Origin: Nocardioides marmoribigeumensis
GTDB lineage: Bacteria > Actinomycetota > Actinomycetes > Propionibacteriales > Nocardioidaceae
DNA length: 64,000 nucleotides
Assembly: GCF_031458325.1 (NCBI RefSeq)
Contig: NZ_JAVDYG010000001.1
Span: forward strand, 2,232,001 to 2,296,000
Reading direction: 5' to 3'
Under the pieces are notes generated by a model. It was not told the origin of the DNA and did no database searches. It saw only the letters and a program-made list of their open reading frames with translations. Of this stretch, positions 43,494 to 52,621 are shown in pieces. How positions within the stretch are numbered: position 1 is the stretch's first letter; every line of letters begins with the position of its first letter. The position numbers and the translations under genes are program-made.

Positions 43494-44249
43494 TCAGGCC
43501 AGACGCGCCGACAGGGCGTCCGCCGCCGCGCGGACCCGGGGCGCGAGGTCGGTCGTCCCGCCCGCGGCGAAGGTGAGCGCCACCCCGGCGACGGGGTGAC
43601 CGTTGTGGTCGAGGACGGCGGCGGCCACGGAGGCGAGCCCGGGGGTGACCTCCCCGTCCTCCACCGCCCAGCCGCGCTGCCGCGTCTCGGTCAGGACCGC
43701 TCGCAGGGCGGAGGGGGACGCCGGACCGTTGCCGTGCCGCTGCACGAACGCGGTGCGGTCGGGGTAGAGGGCGCGGACCTGGGCGGCCGGGAGCGCGGCC
43801 AGCATGGCGCGGCCGCTCGCGGTGAGGTGGGCGGGCAGCCGGACCCCGACGTCGGTGACCAGCGGCGGTCGTCCGGGCGCGCGCTCCTCCAGGACGTAGA
43901 GCACGTCCCGCCCGTGCATCACCGCCAGGTGGGCGCTCTCACCGGTCCGGTCCACGAGGGCCGCCAGCGGTCGGCGCGCGAGGCGAGCGAGGGGCTCCTG
44001 CCGGGCGTAGCCGGTCGCCACCTCGAAGGCGGCCACCCCGAGCCCGTAGCGGCGCTCCTCGGCGAGGTGCACCACGAAGCCCTCCTCGGCCATCGCCGCC
44101 AGGAGGTGGTAGGCCGAGCTGCGCGGGATCCCGACCGCGTGCGAGATCCGCTCCAGCGGCACCGGGGTCGGCTGGCCGGCGAGGAAGCGGAGGACCCGGA
44201 GGGCGCGGGTGGCGGCGGGGACCTGGGGCACCCGGCCATCGTGCCGCAT
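43494..44249 (-). CDS. IclR family regulator, probable hut repressor
   Basis: The protein has 251 residues. The N-terminal winged helix reads ALRVLRFLAGQPTPVPLERI, then SHAVGIPRSSAYHLLAAMAE; the C-terminal IclR effector domain includes LPAHLTASGRAMLAALPA and GWAVEDGEVTPGLASVAAAV. It is divergent from hutH with about 70 bases between starts, so regulation of histidine degradation is the obvious role; the effector may be urocanate, as for other hut regulators, which is inference. The start is either the ATG used here, which touches an 18-bp palindrome, or a GTG six codons later. Confidence 0.88.
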   Translation of the reverse strand: MRHDGRVPQVPAATRALRVLRFLAGQPTPVPLERISHAVGIPRSSAYHLLAAMAEEGFVVHLAEERRYGLGVAAFEVATGYARQEPLARLARRPLAALVDRTGESAHLAVMHGRDVLYVLEERAPGRPPLVTDVGVRLPAHLTASGRAMLAALPAAQVRALYPDRTAFVQRHGNGPASPSALRAVLTETRQRGWAVEDGEVTPGLASVAAAVLDHNGHPVAGVALTFAAGGTTDLAPRVRAAADALSARLA

Positions 44250-44266
44250 GTCTCGGATCCGAGACA
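44249..44266. promoter_or_regulatory. 18-bp palindromic operator between the IclR gene and hutH
   Basis: TGTCTCGGATCCGAGACA is a perfect palindrome. It begins at the first base of the IclR ATG and lies 53 bases upstream of hutH. Position and symmetry suit binding by the IclR dimer, repressing its own gene and the hut operon. Confidence 0.65.
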
Positions 44267-44319
44267 GCATCGGCGTTCGGGTGCTGGTCGAGCCCGCGCC
44301 GTGGGTGTCTGATCGAGGC

Positions 44320-45936
44320 ATGACGACGACGCACGCAACCGCACCCGGGACGGGCCTCGCTCCCGTGGTGGTGGGCACGGGACCGGTCTCCTTCGCCGAC
44401 GTGGTCTCGGTGGCTCGGGGAGGGGCGGGCGTCCGGCTTGCCCCGGAAGCGGTCGCCGCGCTGGAGGCGGCCCGCGCCGTGGTGGACGCGCTCGCGCAGG
44501 CGCCCACGCCGGCGTACGGCATCTCGACGGGGTTCGGCGCGCTCGCCACCCGTCACATCCCGGCCGAGCTGCGCGCCCAGCTCCAGCGCTCGCTGGTGCG
44601 CTCCCACGCCGCCGGGTCGGGGCCCGAGGTGGAGCGGGAGGTGGTGCGCGGGCTCATGCTGCTGCGCCTGTCCACCCTGGCGACCGGCCACACCGGTGTG
44701 CGCCCGGCGACCGCGCAGCTGCTGGCCGACCTGCTCACCCACGGGATCACGCCGGTGGTGCACGAGTACGGCTCGCTCGGCTGCTCCGGGGACCTCGCGC
44801 CGCTGTCGCACGTCGCCCTGGCCCTCATCGGTGAGGGCACGGTGCACCGCGCCGACGGCACCCTCACCGACGCCGCGACCGCGCTCGCGGAGTGCGGGCT
44901 CGCACCGGTCGAGCTCGGCCCCAAGGAGGGCCTCGCCCTGATCAACGGCACCGACGGCATGACCGGGATGCTCGTGCTGGCGCTGCACGACCTGGACAAC
45001 CTGCTGCGCGTCGCCGACGTCGCCGCGGCCATGTCGGTCGAGGGGCAGCTGGCGACCGACCGGGTCTTCGCCGAGGACCTCCAGGCGCTGCGGCCGCACC
45101 CGGGCCAGGCCGCGTCGGCCGCCAACCTGCGGCGCCTCCTCGCCGACTCGGGCGTCGTCGCCTCCCACCGGGGACCGGACTGCAACCGCGTGCAGGACGC
45201 CTATTCGCTGCGCTGCTCGCCCCAGGTCCACGGCGCAGTCCGCGACACCCGCGACCATGCCGCCCTGGTGGCCGGCCGCGAGCTGGCCTCGGCGATCGAC
45301 AACCCGGTCGTGGTGTTCGACCGGCCCGCGGGGGTCTCGGGGGAGTCCGGGGGCGGAGCCCCCGGACGTGTCGAGTCCAACGGCAACTTCCACGGGGCGC
45401 CCGTCGGCTACGTCCTCGACTTCCTCGCGATCGCGGTCGCCGACCTGGCCTCGATCAGCGAGCGACGCACCGACCGCTTCCTCGACCGGGCCCGCAGCCA
45501 CGGGCTCCCGCCGTTCCTCGCCGGGGACCCGGGGGTCGACAGCGGCCACATGATCGCGCAGTACACCTCTGCCGGCATCGTCTCCGAGCTCAAGCGGCTC
45601 GCCACCCCGGCGTCGGTCGACTCGATCCCGTCCTCGGCGATGCAGGAGGACCACGTGTCGATGGGCTGGGCGGCCGCCCGCAAGCTGCGTCGCTCGGTCG
45701 ACGGCCTGTCGCGGGTGCTCGCGATCGAGGTCCTCACCGCGGCCCGCGCCCTCGACCTCAGGGCCCCGCTCGCGCCGTCGCCGGCCACGGCCGCGGTGCT
45801 CGCGCTGCTCCGGCAGTCGGTGCCGGGACCGGGTCCCGACCGCTACCTGGCCCCCGAGATCGAGTCGGCGGTCCAGCTCGTCCAGACCGGCGCACTGTTG
45901 TCCGCCGTACAAGAAGTGATCGGGGAGCTGGCATGA
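44320..45936 (+). CDS. hutH: Histidine ammonia-lyase
   Basis: The protein has 538 residues. It removes ammonia from L-histidine to give urocanate, the first step of the Hut pathway. The active-site region YGISTGFGALATRHI and the MIO-forming segment GSLGCSGDLAPLSH are clear, as are LINGTDGMTG, QDAYSLRCSPQVHGAVRD and SSAMQEDHVSMG. The MIO triad is Cys155-Ser-Gly instead of the usual Ala-Ser-Gly. A Gly-rich insertion (VSGESGGGAPGRVE) precedes SNGNFHG and is encoded by a perfect DNA hairpin. The ATG follows a TCTGAT box by six bases. Its stop overlaps the ATG of a 25-codon frame that leads to the next gene. Confidence 0.95.
   Translation: MTTTHATAPGTGLAPVVVGTGPVSFADVVSVARGGAGVRLAPEAVAALEAARAVVDALAQAPTPAYGISTGFGALATRHIPAELRAQLQRSLVRSHAAGSGPEVEREVVRGLMLLRLSTLATGHTGVRPATAQLLADLLTHGITPVVHEYGSLGCSGDLAPLSHVALALIGEGTVHRADGTLTDAATALAECGLAPVELGPKEGLALINGTDGMTGMLVLALHDLDNLLRVADVAAAMSVEGQLATDRVFAEDLQALRPHPGQAASAANLRRLLADSGVVASHRGPDCNRVQDAYSLRCSPQVHGAVRDTRDHAALVAGRELASAIDNPVVVFDRPAGVSGESGGGAPGRVESNGNFHGAPVGYVLDFLAIAVADLASISERRTDRFLDRARSHGLPPFLAGDPGVDSGHMIAQYTSAGIVSELKRLATPASVDSIPSSAMQEDHVSMGWAAARKLRRSVDGLSRVLAIEVLTAARALDLRAPLAPSPATAAVLALLRQSVPGPGPDRYLAPEIESAVQLVQTGALLSAVQEVIGELA
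45345..45367. repeat. Perfect hairpin inside hutH
   Basis: GTCCGGGGGC and its complement GCCCCCGGAC are separated by GGA. The structure encodes the Gly-rich insertion in HutH just before SNGNFHG and looks like an inserted palindromic unit. Confidence 0.7.
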
Positions 45937-46010
45937 GCGAGCGCAGCGAGCGGATCAACGGGTCATGCGTGGCTCCGCCGCCGAGCGCAGCGAAGGCGGT
46001 GGACGCATGA
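45933..46010 (+). CDS. 25-codon bridging micro-ORF (MSERSERINGS...)
   Basis: An ATG overlapping the hutH stop (ATGA) opens a 25-codon frame whose TGA overlaps the ATG of the next gene (again ATGA). The peptide begins MSERSERINGSCVAPPP. The DNA contains the repetitive GCGAGCGCAGCGAGCGG motif and a CCGCC/GGCGG dyad, so it may be a short intergenic repeat that happens to keep translation coupled rather than a functional protein. Confidence 0.35.
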   Translation: MSERSERINGSCVAPPPSAAKAVDA

Positions 46011-46354
46011 CCTCCGCCGCCTTCGTCGCGCACCGGTTCGTGACCGCGGTCGACCGGCGTGACTGGGCCTCCCTGTCCGAGCTCGTCGACGAGTCGACCA
46101 CCGTCCTCTACGTCCACGACGGCCGGCGCATGTCCGGCCCGGAGTGGGTGCGGTTCAACGCCGACTACCCCGGACGCTGGAGCTTCGTGGCCGAGGACAT
46201 CGTCGCCACCGACACGCGCGCCGTCGTGCGCGCCCGCGTCTTCGACGAGGAGACGACCTTCCACGTCGCCTCGTTCCTGACCGTCGCCGACGGTCGCATC
46301 ACCGACCTGACCGAGGTGTGGGCCGACGGCCACCCCGCCGCCATCGAGGAGTGA
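46007..46354 (+). CDS. Small NTF2/SnoaL-like protein in the hut operon
   Basis: The protein has 115 residues with an NTF2-like pattern: the helix [20 protein letters not shown], the segment [20 protein letters not shown], and strands [20 protein letters not shown] and [21 protein letters not shown]. It lies between hutH and hutU, with a 4-base gap to hutU, so it is co-expressed with histidine degradation. No standard Hut enzyme has this fold. It may help an unstable intermediate or be a binding protein; the role is unknown. Confidence 0.8.
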   Translation: MTSAAFVAHRFVTAVDRRDWASLSELVDESTTVLYVHDGRRMSGPEWVRFNADYPGRWSFVAEDIVATDTRAVVRARVFDEETTFHVASFLTVADGRITDLTEVWADGHPAAIEE

Positions 46355-46358
46355 ACCC

Positions 46359-48032
46359 ATGAACGACCGCCTGCCGATCCACGCCCCCCGCGGCTCCGAG
46401 CTCACCGCGCGCTCGTGGCAGACCGAGGCGCCGCTGCGCATGCTGATGAACAACCTCGATCCCGAGAACGCCGAGCGCCCCGAGGACCTCGTGGTGTACG
46501 GCGGCACGGGCAAGGCCGCGCGCTCCTGGGAGGCGTACGACGCCCTGGTGCGCACGCTGTCCACCCTCGCCGACGACGAGACGATGCTCGTGCAGTCCGG
46601 CAAGCCGGTCGGCGTGATGCGCACCCACGAGTGGGCGCCGCGGGTGCTCATCGCCAACTCCAACCTGGTGGGCGACTGGGCCAACTGGGAGGAGTTCCGC
46701 CGGCTCGAGCACCTCGGCCTGACGATGTACGGCCAGATGACGGCCGGCTCGTGGATCTACATCGGCACGCAGGGGATCCTCCAGGGCACCTACGAGACCT
46801 TCGCCGCCGTCGCCGAGAAGCTCACCACCGGCTCGATCACCGGCCAGGGCGGCTCGCTCGCCGGGACGATCACCCTCACCGCCGGCCTGGGTGGCATGGG
46901 CGGGGCCCAGCCGCTGGCCGTGACGATGAACGGCGGCGTGGCGATCTGCGTCGAGTGCGACCCCTCGCGCATCGCCCGGCGCATCGAGCACCGCTACCTC
47001 GACGTGCAGGCCGACTCGCTGGAGCACGCGCTCTCCCTCGCGGTGTCGGCTCGCGACCGGAAGGAGGCGCTCTCGATCGGGCTGCTGGGCAACGCGGCCG
47101 AGATGTTTCCTCGGATCCTCGAGTCCGGGTTCAAGGTCGACATCGTCACCGACCAGACCAGCGCGCACGACCCGCTGTCCTACCTGCCGATCGGGGTCTC
47201 CTTCGAGGAGTGGCACGAGGCCGCCTCCCGGGACCCCGAGGGGTTCACCAAGGAGGCGCAGGCCTCGATGGCCGCGCACGTGCGGGCGATGGTGGAGTTC
47301 CAGGACGCCGGGGCCGAGGTCTTCGACTACGGCAACTCGATCCGCGACGAGGCCCGCAAGGGCGGCTACGAGCGCGCGTTCGAGTTCCCGGGCTTCGTCC
47401 CGGCGTACATCCGTCCGCTGTTCTGCGAGGGCAAGGGCCCGTTCCGGTGGGCGGCGCTGTCCGGCGACCCGGAGGACATCCGCAAGACCGACGAGGCGAT
47501 CCTGTCGCTCTTCCCGGACAACGAGCGCCTGCACACGTGGATCCGCATGGCGCAGGAGCGCGTGCACTTCCAGGGCCTGCCGGCGCGGATCTGCTGGCTG
47601 GGCTACGGCGAGCGCCACCTGGCCGGGCTCAGGTTCAACGAGATGGTCGCGAGCGGCGAGCTGTCCGGCCCGATCGTGATCGGCCGCGACCACCTCGACT
47701 GCGGCTCGGTCGCCTCGCCCTACCGCGAGACCGAGGCGATGCTCGACGGCTCCGACGCGATCGCCGACTGGGCGCTGCTCAACGCGCTGGTCAACACGGC
47801 GTCGGGGGCGACCTGGGTGTCGATCCACCACGGCGGCGGGGTCGGCATGGGCCGCTCGATCCACGCCGGCCAGGTCTGCGTCGCGGACGGCACCCCGCTC
47901 GCCGCGCAGAAGATCGAGCGGGTGCTCACCAACGACCCGGGGATGGGGATCATCCGTCACGTCGACGCGGGCTACGACCGTGCCGCCGAGGTGGCCGCCG
48001 AGCGTGGCGTGCGCATCCCTATGAAGGAGTGA
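46359..48032 (+). CDS. hutU: Urocanate hydratase
   Basis: The protein has 557 residues, the standard length. It converts urocanate to 4-imidazolone-5-propanoate using tightly bound NAD+. Family landmarks are [85 protein letters not shown]-type NAD region [31 protein letters not shown] and [15 protein letters not shown]. It follows the small SnoaL gene by four bases. The last 14 bases overlap the end of a nitroreductase gene on the opposite strand. Confidence 0.97.
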   Translation: MNDRLPIHAPRGSELTARSWQTEAPLRMLMNNLDPENAERPEDLVVYGGTGKAARSWEAYDALVRTLSTLADDETMLVQSGKPVGVMRTHEWAPRVLIANSNLVGDWANWEEFRRLEHLGLTMYGQMTAGSWIYIGTQGILQGTYETFAAVAEKLTTGSITGQGGSLAGTITLTAGLGGMGGAQPLAVTMNGGVAICVECDPSRIARRIEHRYLDVQADSLEHALSLAVSARDRKEALSIGLLGNAAEMFPRILESGFKVDIVTDQTSAHDPLSYLPIGVSFEEWHEAASRDPEGFTKEAQASMAAHVRAMVEFQDAGAEVFDYGNSIRDEARKGGYERAFEFPGFVPAYIRPLFCEGKGPFRWAALSGDPEDIRKTDEAILSLFPDNERLHTWIRMAQERVHFQGLPARICWLGYGERHLAGLRFNEMVASGELSGPIVIGRDHLDCGSVASPYRETEAMLDGSDAIADWALLNALVNTASGATWVSIHHGGGVGMGRSIHAGQVCVADGTPLAAQKIERVLTNDPGMGIIRHVDAGYDRAAEVAAERGVRIPMKE

Positions 48033-48633
48033 GCCGCCATCCGCCGCGGTGGACCACGTCGGTGCGCCGGCCCCGGGCGACGGAGCCCTTGCTGCCCACG
48101 TCGTCGGGGACCCGGTGGCCGAGCGTGACCGCCCCGATCGGGGTGTACGCCGCCGGCACGTCGAACTCCGCGCGGAGCGCGTCGTGCCGGTCACCCGGGA
48201 CGCCGAAGAAGCAGGCGCCCAGCCCCTCGTCCACCGCCGTGAGCAGCATCAGCAGCGAGGCCATCGCCGTGTCGAGGTGCCAGTAGGGCACCGGCCAGCG
48301 GTCCTCGGACCGGTCGGTCCAGCCCTTGTCCGGCTCGGCGTAGCGGTCGAGGTAGGCGTCCTTGTGGCTCAGCGGCACGATCACGACGGGGGCGGTCATC
48401 ATGCCGCGCAGCCACCGGTCGGGGTCGTCCACCCGGTCGCCGGCGGTGGCCCGCCAGTAGCGCTCGACGTCGGCCGGGGTGTCGAGGACGACGAAGGCCC
48501 AGCCCTGGGAGAACCCCGCGCTCGGCGCCCGCAGCGCGTGCGCCAGGACCCGGTCCACGACGGCCGGGTCGACCGGCTCGTCGGAGTAGGTTCGGACCAT
48601 CCGGCGGCGACGTACGACATCAGCGAACTCCAC
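48019..48633 (-). CDS. Nitroreductase family protein, antisense inside the hut locus
   Basis: The protein has 204 residues. The FMN-dependent nitroreductase pattern is clear: [20 protein letters not shown] at the N-terminus, [58 protein letters not shown] and [11 protein letters not shown]. The GTG start was chosen because the FMN-binding Arg-rich segment lies upstream of the next ATG. It is the only gene between hutU and hutI on the minus strand: it overlaps the end of hutU and its start is nine bases from the start of the M20 gene. It may act on an unrelated substrate; the arrangement means hut mRNA is antisense to it. Confidence 0.87.
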   Translation of the reverse strand: MEFADVVRRRRMVRTYSDEPVDPAVVDRVLAHALRAPSAGFSQGWAFVVLDTPADVERYWRATAGDRVDDPDRWLRGMMTAPVVIVPLSHKDAYLDRYAEPDKGWTDRSEDRWPVPYWHLDTAMASLLMLLTAVDEGLGACFFGVPGDRHDALRAEFDVPAAYTPIGAVTLGHRVPDDVGSKGSVARGRRTDVVHRGGWRLTPS

Positions 48634-48642
48634 GGGAGCAGC

Positions 48643-49833
48643 ATGACCTTCGAGCAGATGTGGGCCGACCTCGCCCCGGTGGGCCGGTCGGACGCGACGG
48701 GCGGCTACCTCCGCCAGCCGTTCACCGCCGCCGAGGAGGAGGCGCAGGCGTGGTTCGCCGCCGAGTGCGCCCGTCGCGACCTCACGGTCGTGACCGACGC
48801 GTTCGGCAACCACGTGGCCTGGTGGGGCTCCCCGACCCCGGACGACCGCGGGGTCCTCACCGGCTCGCACCTCGACTCGGTCCGGCAGGGCGGGGCGTAC
48901 GACGGCCCGCTCGGCGTCGTGTCCGCGTTCGCCGCGGTCGACCTGCTGCGCTCACGCGGGTTCGAGCCGTCCCGGCCGATCGGGATCGCGTCCTTCCGCG
49001 AGGAGGAGGGGTCGCGGTTCCCCCTTGCCTGCCTGGGTTCCCGGCTCGCGACCGGCATCCTCGCGTGGGACGACGCCCGCGAGCTGCGGGACCGGGACGG
49101 GGTGGCCCTGGCCGACGTGGTGCCCGGCCCGGACGCTCGACCGGACGCGGCGGGGTGGCTCGACCACGTGGGGGCCTTCGTCGAGCTCCACGTCGAGCAG
49201 GGCCGCGCGCTCGCCGACGTGGACCGGCCCGTCGGGGTGGCGAGCATGATCTGGCCGCACGGCCGCTACCGTCTCGACTTCACCGGCCGCCCCGACCACG
49301 CCGGCACCACCCGCATGGAGGACCGGCACGACCCGATGCTCACCTACGCCATGACGGTGCTCGCCGCCAACAAGCAGGCCCGGCTGTCGGGCCAGCGGGC
49401 GACGTTCGGCCGGGTCGAGGTCGACCCCGGCTCCACCAACGGCATCCCCGGTCGCGTGACCGGGTGGCTCGACGCGCGGGCCGAGTCGCCGGAGGCGCTC
49501 GAGGCGCTGGTCGACGCGATCGCCCGCCAGGCCGGGGACCGAGCGGACCGCGACGGGACCGCCGTACGCCTCACGGCGGAGTCGGTCAGCGGCGCGGTCT
49601 CCTTCGACGCCGCGTTGGCGCGCCGGCTGGCCGAGCCGCGCGGGTGGCCGGTCCTGCCCACCCAGGCCGGCCACGACGCGGGGATCCTGTCCGGTGCCGG
49701 CGTCCCGACCGCGATGCTGTTCGTCCGCAACCCGACCGGCGTCTCCCACTCGCCCGAGGAGCACGCGCCCGTGGAGGACTGCCTGGCCGGGGTCGAGGCG
49801 CTGGCCGACGTGCTGGAGGACCTCGCCCGGTGA
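48643..49833 (+). CDS. M20 family amidohydrolase (allantoate amidohydrolase-like)
   Basis: The protein has 396 residues. Metal ligands of the M20C hydantoinase/carbamoylase group are visible: GSHLDSVRQGG, AYDGPLGVVSAFAAV, ASFREEEGSRFPLACLGS, FVELHVEQGRALAD, and the substrate-domain motif FTGRPDHAGTTRM; TQAGHDAGILSG and SHSPEEHAPVEDC end the site. Relatives hydrolyse allantoate or N-carbamoyl amino acids. Because it is coupled to hutF (GTGA overlap) and no hutG is seen, it may instead deformylate N-formyl-L-glutamate as the last Hut step; this is inference. Confidence 0.9.
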   Translation: MTFEQMWADLAPVGRSDATGGYLRQPFTAAEEEAQAWFAAECARRDLTVVTDAFGNHVAWWGSPTPDDRGVLTGSHLDSVRQGGAYDGPLGVVSAFAAVDLLRSRGFEPSRPIGIASFREEEGSRFPLACLGSRLATGILAWDDARELRDRDGVALADVVPGPDARPDAAGWLDHVGAFVELHVEQGRALADVDRPVGVASMIWPHGRYRLDFTGRPDHAGTTRMEDRHDPMLTYAMTVLAANKQARLSGQRATFGRVEVDPGSTNGIPGRVTGWLDARAESPEALEALVDAIARQAGDRADRDGTAVRLTAESVSGAVSFDAALARRLAEPRGWPVLPTQAGHDAGILSGAGVPTAMLFVRNPTGVSHSPEEHAPVEDCLAGVEALADVLEDLAR

Positions 49834-51164
49834 CGACGGTGACGACCTACCTCCTGGAGCACGCGTGGCTCCCCGACGGCATCTCGGACGACGTCTACGC
49901 CACCGTCGTCGACGGCCGGTTCAGCAAGGTCGGGCACGACCCCGTCCGGGGCGCGCATCGCCTTGCCGGCTTGACGATCCCCGGCCTGGCCAACTGCCAC
50001 AGCCACGCCTTCCACCGCGCGCTGCGCGGCCGGACGCAGCGGGGCGACGGCACGTTCTGGACCTGGCGGGAGCAGATGTACGCCGTCGCGCAGCGGCTCG
50101 ACCCCGACGCCTACCGCGAGCTCGCGGTCGCCGTGTTCGGGGAGATGGCGCTGGCCGGCATCACGACGGTCGGCGAGTTCCACTACCTCCACCACGGTCC
50201 CGACGGCACGCCGTACGACGACCCCAACGCGATGGGCAACGCCCTCCTGGACGCCGCGCGCGAGGTCGGGATCCGGATCACGCTGCTCGACACCTGCTAC
50301 CTCACGGCCGGGATCGGGAGGCCGCCCGAGGGCGTGCAGGTGCGCTACTCCGACGGGTCGGGTCGCGACTGGCAGGACCGGGTCGACGAGCAGACCGCCG
50401 AGGAGGGCGGCGACGTCGTCGTCGGGGCGGCGATCCACTCCGTGCGCGCCGTGCCGCTCGAGGAGATGCGGCTCGTGGCCGACTGGGCCGACCGCTTCGA
50501 GGTGCCGCTGCACGTGCACCTGTCCGAGCAGGTCGCGGAGAATGACGAGTGCCTCGCCGCCTACGGCCGCACGCCGACCGAGGTGCTCGCCGAGGCGGGG
50601 GCGCTCGGGGACCGGACCAGCGCCGTGCACGCCACGCACCTCACCGACAGCGACGTCGCGCTCCTCGGGTCGACCCGCACGGTCGCGTGCTTCTGCCCGA
50701 CCACCGAGCGCGACCTCGGGGACGGCGTCGGCCCGTCGACCCGGCTCCGGGACGCGGGCTCCCCGCTGACCCTCGGGTCCGACAGCCACGCGGTGGTCGA
50801 CCTGTTCGAGGAGATGCGCGCCGTCGAGCTCGACGAGCGGCTGGTCAGCCGGTCCCGTGGCCACTGGCGCGCGCCCGACCTGCTCCGCGCCGCGACGTAC
50901 GCCGGGCACGCCTCGCTCGGGTTCCGCGACGCCGGCCGCATCGAGCCCGGGGCCCGCGCCGACCTGGTCAGCCTCGACCTGGCGTCACCGCGCACGGCGG
51001 GCTGCGGCCCGACCGCGGAGACCGTGGCCTACGCCGTGTCGGCCGCCGACGTGACCGGCGTGGTCGCCGGCGGCCGGGTGCTGCTGGAGCAGGGCGAGCG
51101 GGGCGACGCCGAGCAGCGCGTGGGCGCCGCGCTCGCCGCGGCCGTCGAGGGACTGCTGCGGTGA
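49830..51164 (+). CDS. hutF: Formimidoylglutamate deiminase
   Basis: The protein has 444 residues. It converts N-formimidoyl-L-glutamate to N-formyl-L-glutamate and ammonia, the branch used by pseudomonads and actinobacteria. The amidohydrolase fold shows the HxH pair in [16 protein letters not shown], the HutF segment [40 protein letters not shown], the ligand [29 protein letters not shown] and the Asp in [18 protein letters not shown]. The GTG start overlaps the stop of the M20 gene, so translation is coupled. Confidence 0.95.
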   Translation: MTTVTTYLLEHAWLPDGISDDVYATVVDGRFSKVGHDPVRGAHRLAGLTIPGLANCHSHAFHRALRGRTQRGDGTFWTWREQMYAVAQRLDPDAYRELAVAVFGEMALAGITTVGEFHYLHHGPDGTPYDDPNAMGNALLDAAREVGIRITLLDTCYLTAGIGRPPEGVQVRYSDGSGRDWQDRVDEQTAEEGGDVVVGAAIHSVRAVPLEEMRLVADWADRFEVPLHVHLSEQVAENDECLAAYGRTPTEVLAEAGALGDRTSAVHATHLTDSDVALLGSTRTVACFCPTTERDLGDGVGPSTRLRDAGSPLTLGSDSHAVVDLFEEMRAVELDERLVSRSRGHWRAPDLLRAATYAGHASLGFRDAGRIEPGARADLVSLDLASPRTAGCGPTAETVAYAVSAADVTGVVAGGRVLLEQGERGDAEQRVGAALAAAVEGLLR

Positions 51165-51201
51165 CCCGGGCCTGCGCCGGGTCCTGTGCGAGGCTGGTGC
51201 C

Positions 51202-52359
51202 GTGCCCGCCCTCCTCCTGACCGGCATCGGCGAGCTGGTCACCCTCGACCCGGCGCACGGCCCCGGTCTGGGGCTGGTGCGCGACGCGGCCGTGGTCATC
51301 GAGGGCACCGGCGAGGGCTGGCGCGTGGCGTGGACGGGCCCCGCGCGCGAGGCGCCCGAGGCCGACCAGGCCCAGGACCTCGGCGGTCGGGCCGTCATCC
51401 CCGGCTTCGTCGACTCGCACTCCCACCTGCTGTTCGCCGGCGACCGTGGCGAGGAGTTCGCCGCACGCATGGCCGGCACGACGTACGACGGCGGGGGGAT
51501 CCGCACGACGGTCGCCGCGACCCGCGCCGCCACCGACGAGGAGCTCGAGGCCAACCTGCTGCGCCACCTGCGCGAGATGCGTCGCCAGGGCACGACGACC
51601 GTCGAGGTCAAGAGCGGCTACGGCCTCACCGTCGCCGACGAGGCACGGTCGCTGGCGATCGCGGCCCGCTTCACCAGCGAGACGACCTACCTCGGCGCCC
51701 ACGTGGTGCCGCCGGAGCACGCCGACGACCCCGCGGCCTACGTCGACCTGGTCACCGGGCCGATGCTCGAGGCCTGCGCTCCGCACGCCAAGTGGATCGA
51801 CGTGTTCTGCGAGCGGGGTGCGTTCGACGCCGACCAGGCCCGCGCGATCTTGTCGGCCGGACAATCATCCGGCCTGCGCGGGCGACTGCACGCCAACCAG
51901 CTCGGCCCGGGCCCCGGCGTCCAGCTGGCCTGCGAGCTCGGTCTCGTCGCCGTCGACCACTGCACCTACCTGTCCGACGACGACGTCACCGCGCTGGCCG
52001 ACACCGGCACGATCGCCACCCTCCTGCCGGGCGTGGAGTTCTCGACCCGCTCGCCCTACCCCGACGCCCGCGCGCTGATCGACCGCGGGGTCCGGGTCGC
52101 GCTCGCGACCGACTGCAACCCCGGCTCGTGCTACACGTCGTCGATGCCGCTGTGCATCGCGCTGGCCGTCCGCGAGATGGGGATGACGCCGGCCGAGGCG
52201 CTGACCGCCGCGACCCTCGGCGGGGCCCGGGCGCTCGGACGCGACGACGTGGGCCACCTCCGACCCGGCGCCCTCGGTGACGTGGTCGTGCTGGAGGCGC
52301 CCTCCTACCTCCACCTCGCCTACCGGCCCGGCGTGCCCCTCGCCCGGCCCCTGCCGTGA
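51202..52359 (+). CDS. hutI: Imidazolonepropionase
   Basis: The protein has 385 residues. It hydrolyses 4-imidazolone-5-propanoate to N-formimidoyl-L-glutamate. Signature segments are [20 protein letters not shown] (HxH), [71 protein letters not shown] and the Asp ligand region [21 protein letters not shown] start lies 37 bases after hutF. It ends the hut operon. Confidence 0.96.
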   Translation: MPALLLTGIGELVTLDPAHGPGLGLVRDAAVVIEGTGEGWRVAWTGPAREAPEADQAQDLGGRAVIPGFVDSHSHLLFAGDRGEEFAARMAGTTYDGGGIRTTVAATRAATDEELEANLLRHLREMRRQGTTTVEVKSGYGLTVADEARSLAIAARFTSETTYLGAHVVPPEHADDPAAYVDLVTGPMLEACAPHAKWIDVFCERGAFDADQARAILSAGQSSGLRGRLHANQLGPGPGVQLACELGLVAVDHCTYLSDDDVTALADTGTIATLLPGVEFSTRSPYPDARALIDRGVRVALATDCNPGSCYTSSMPLCIALAVREMGMTPAEALTAATLGGARALGRDDVGHLRPGALGDVVVLEAPSYLHLAYRPGVPLARPLP

Positions 52360-52360
52360 T

Positions 52361-52417
52361 CTGAGGTAGCGGGCGCCGGAGGATCGGGTGATCTCCCGAT
52401 CCGCGGGCCTACCTCAG
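52361..52417. promoter_or_regulatory. CTACCTCAG-box upstream module 1
   Basis: CTGAGGTAG and CTACCTCAG form an inverted pair 48 bases apart, with the dyad ATCGGG-tgatct-CCCGAT between them. The stretch AGCGGGCG, ATCTCCCGAT and GGGCCTACCTCAG is shared with the module at 53.4 kb, showing common origin. It lies 65 bases before a small basic-protein gene. Confidence 0.6.
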
Positions 52418-52482
52418 CAGACGAGAGTCGTACCTGTCGGAGGACCACCAGCGTCGGTGGCCCTGATCGAGAGGAGTCCGAC

Positions 52483-52614
52483 ATGAACCCGATGGCCCTC
52501 TACGCCGTGATGACCCAGCAGCCCTCGCCGTCCCGGAGCATGCGCGACGGCGTCGTCGTCAAGCGCCGCAGCCGCCGCCCGTCGCGGCGCACCGCGTCCC
52601 GTTCGATCATCTGA
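52483..52614 (+). CDS. Small Arg-rich protein A (43 residues)
   Basis: The peptide starts MNPMALYAVMTQQPSPSRSM and ends in a strongly basic tail (VKRRSRRPSRRTASRSII). A GAGGAG ribosome-binding site lies seven bases before the ATG. The upstream region is paralogous to that of small protein B at 53.5 kb, and both peptides share a hydrophobic/aromatic N-terminal third, a Met-x-x-x-x-Pro-(Ser/Ala)-Pro/Ser turn and an Arg-rich C-terminus. The conserved leader and good ribosome site make it a likely real gene; function is unknown. It converges on the NUDIX gene with a 7-base gap. Confidence 0.6.
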   Translation: MNPMALYAVMTQQPSPSRSMRDGVVVKRRSRRPSRRTASRSII

Positions 52615-52621
52615 GCCCGGC

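Noticed and set aside
52361-52417. Intrinsic terminator of the hut operon
   Set aside because: The inverted CTGAGGTAG/CTACCTCAG pair has a 39-base gap and its sequence is shared with a promoter region at 53.4 kb, so a regulatory role is a better explanation, although some termination effect cannot be excluded.
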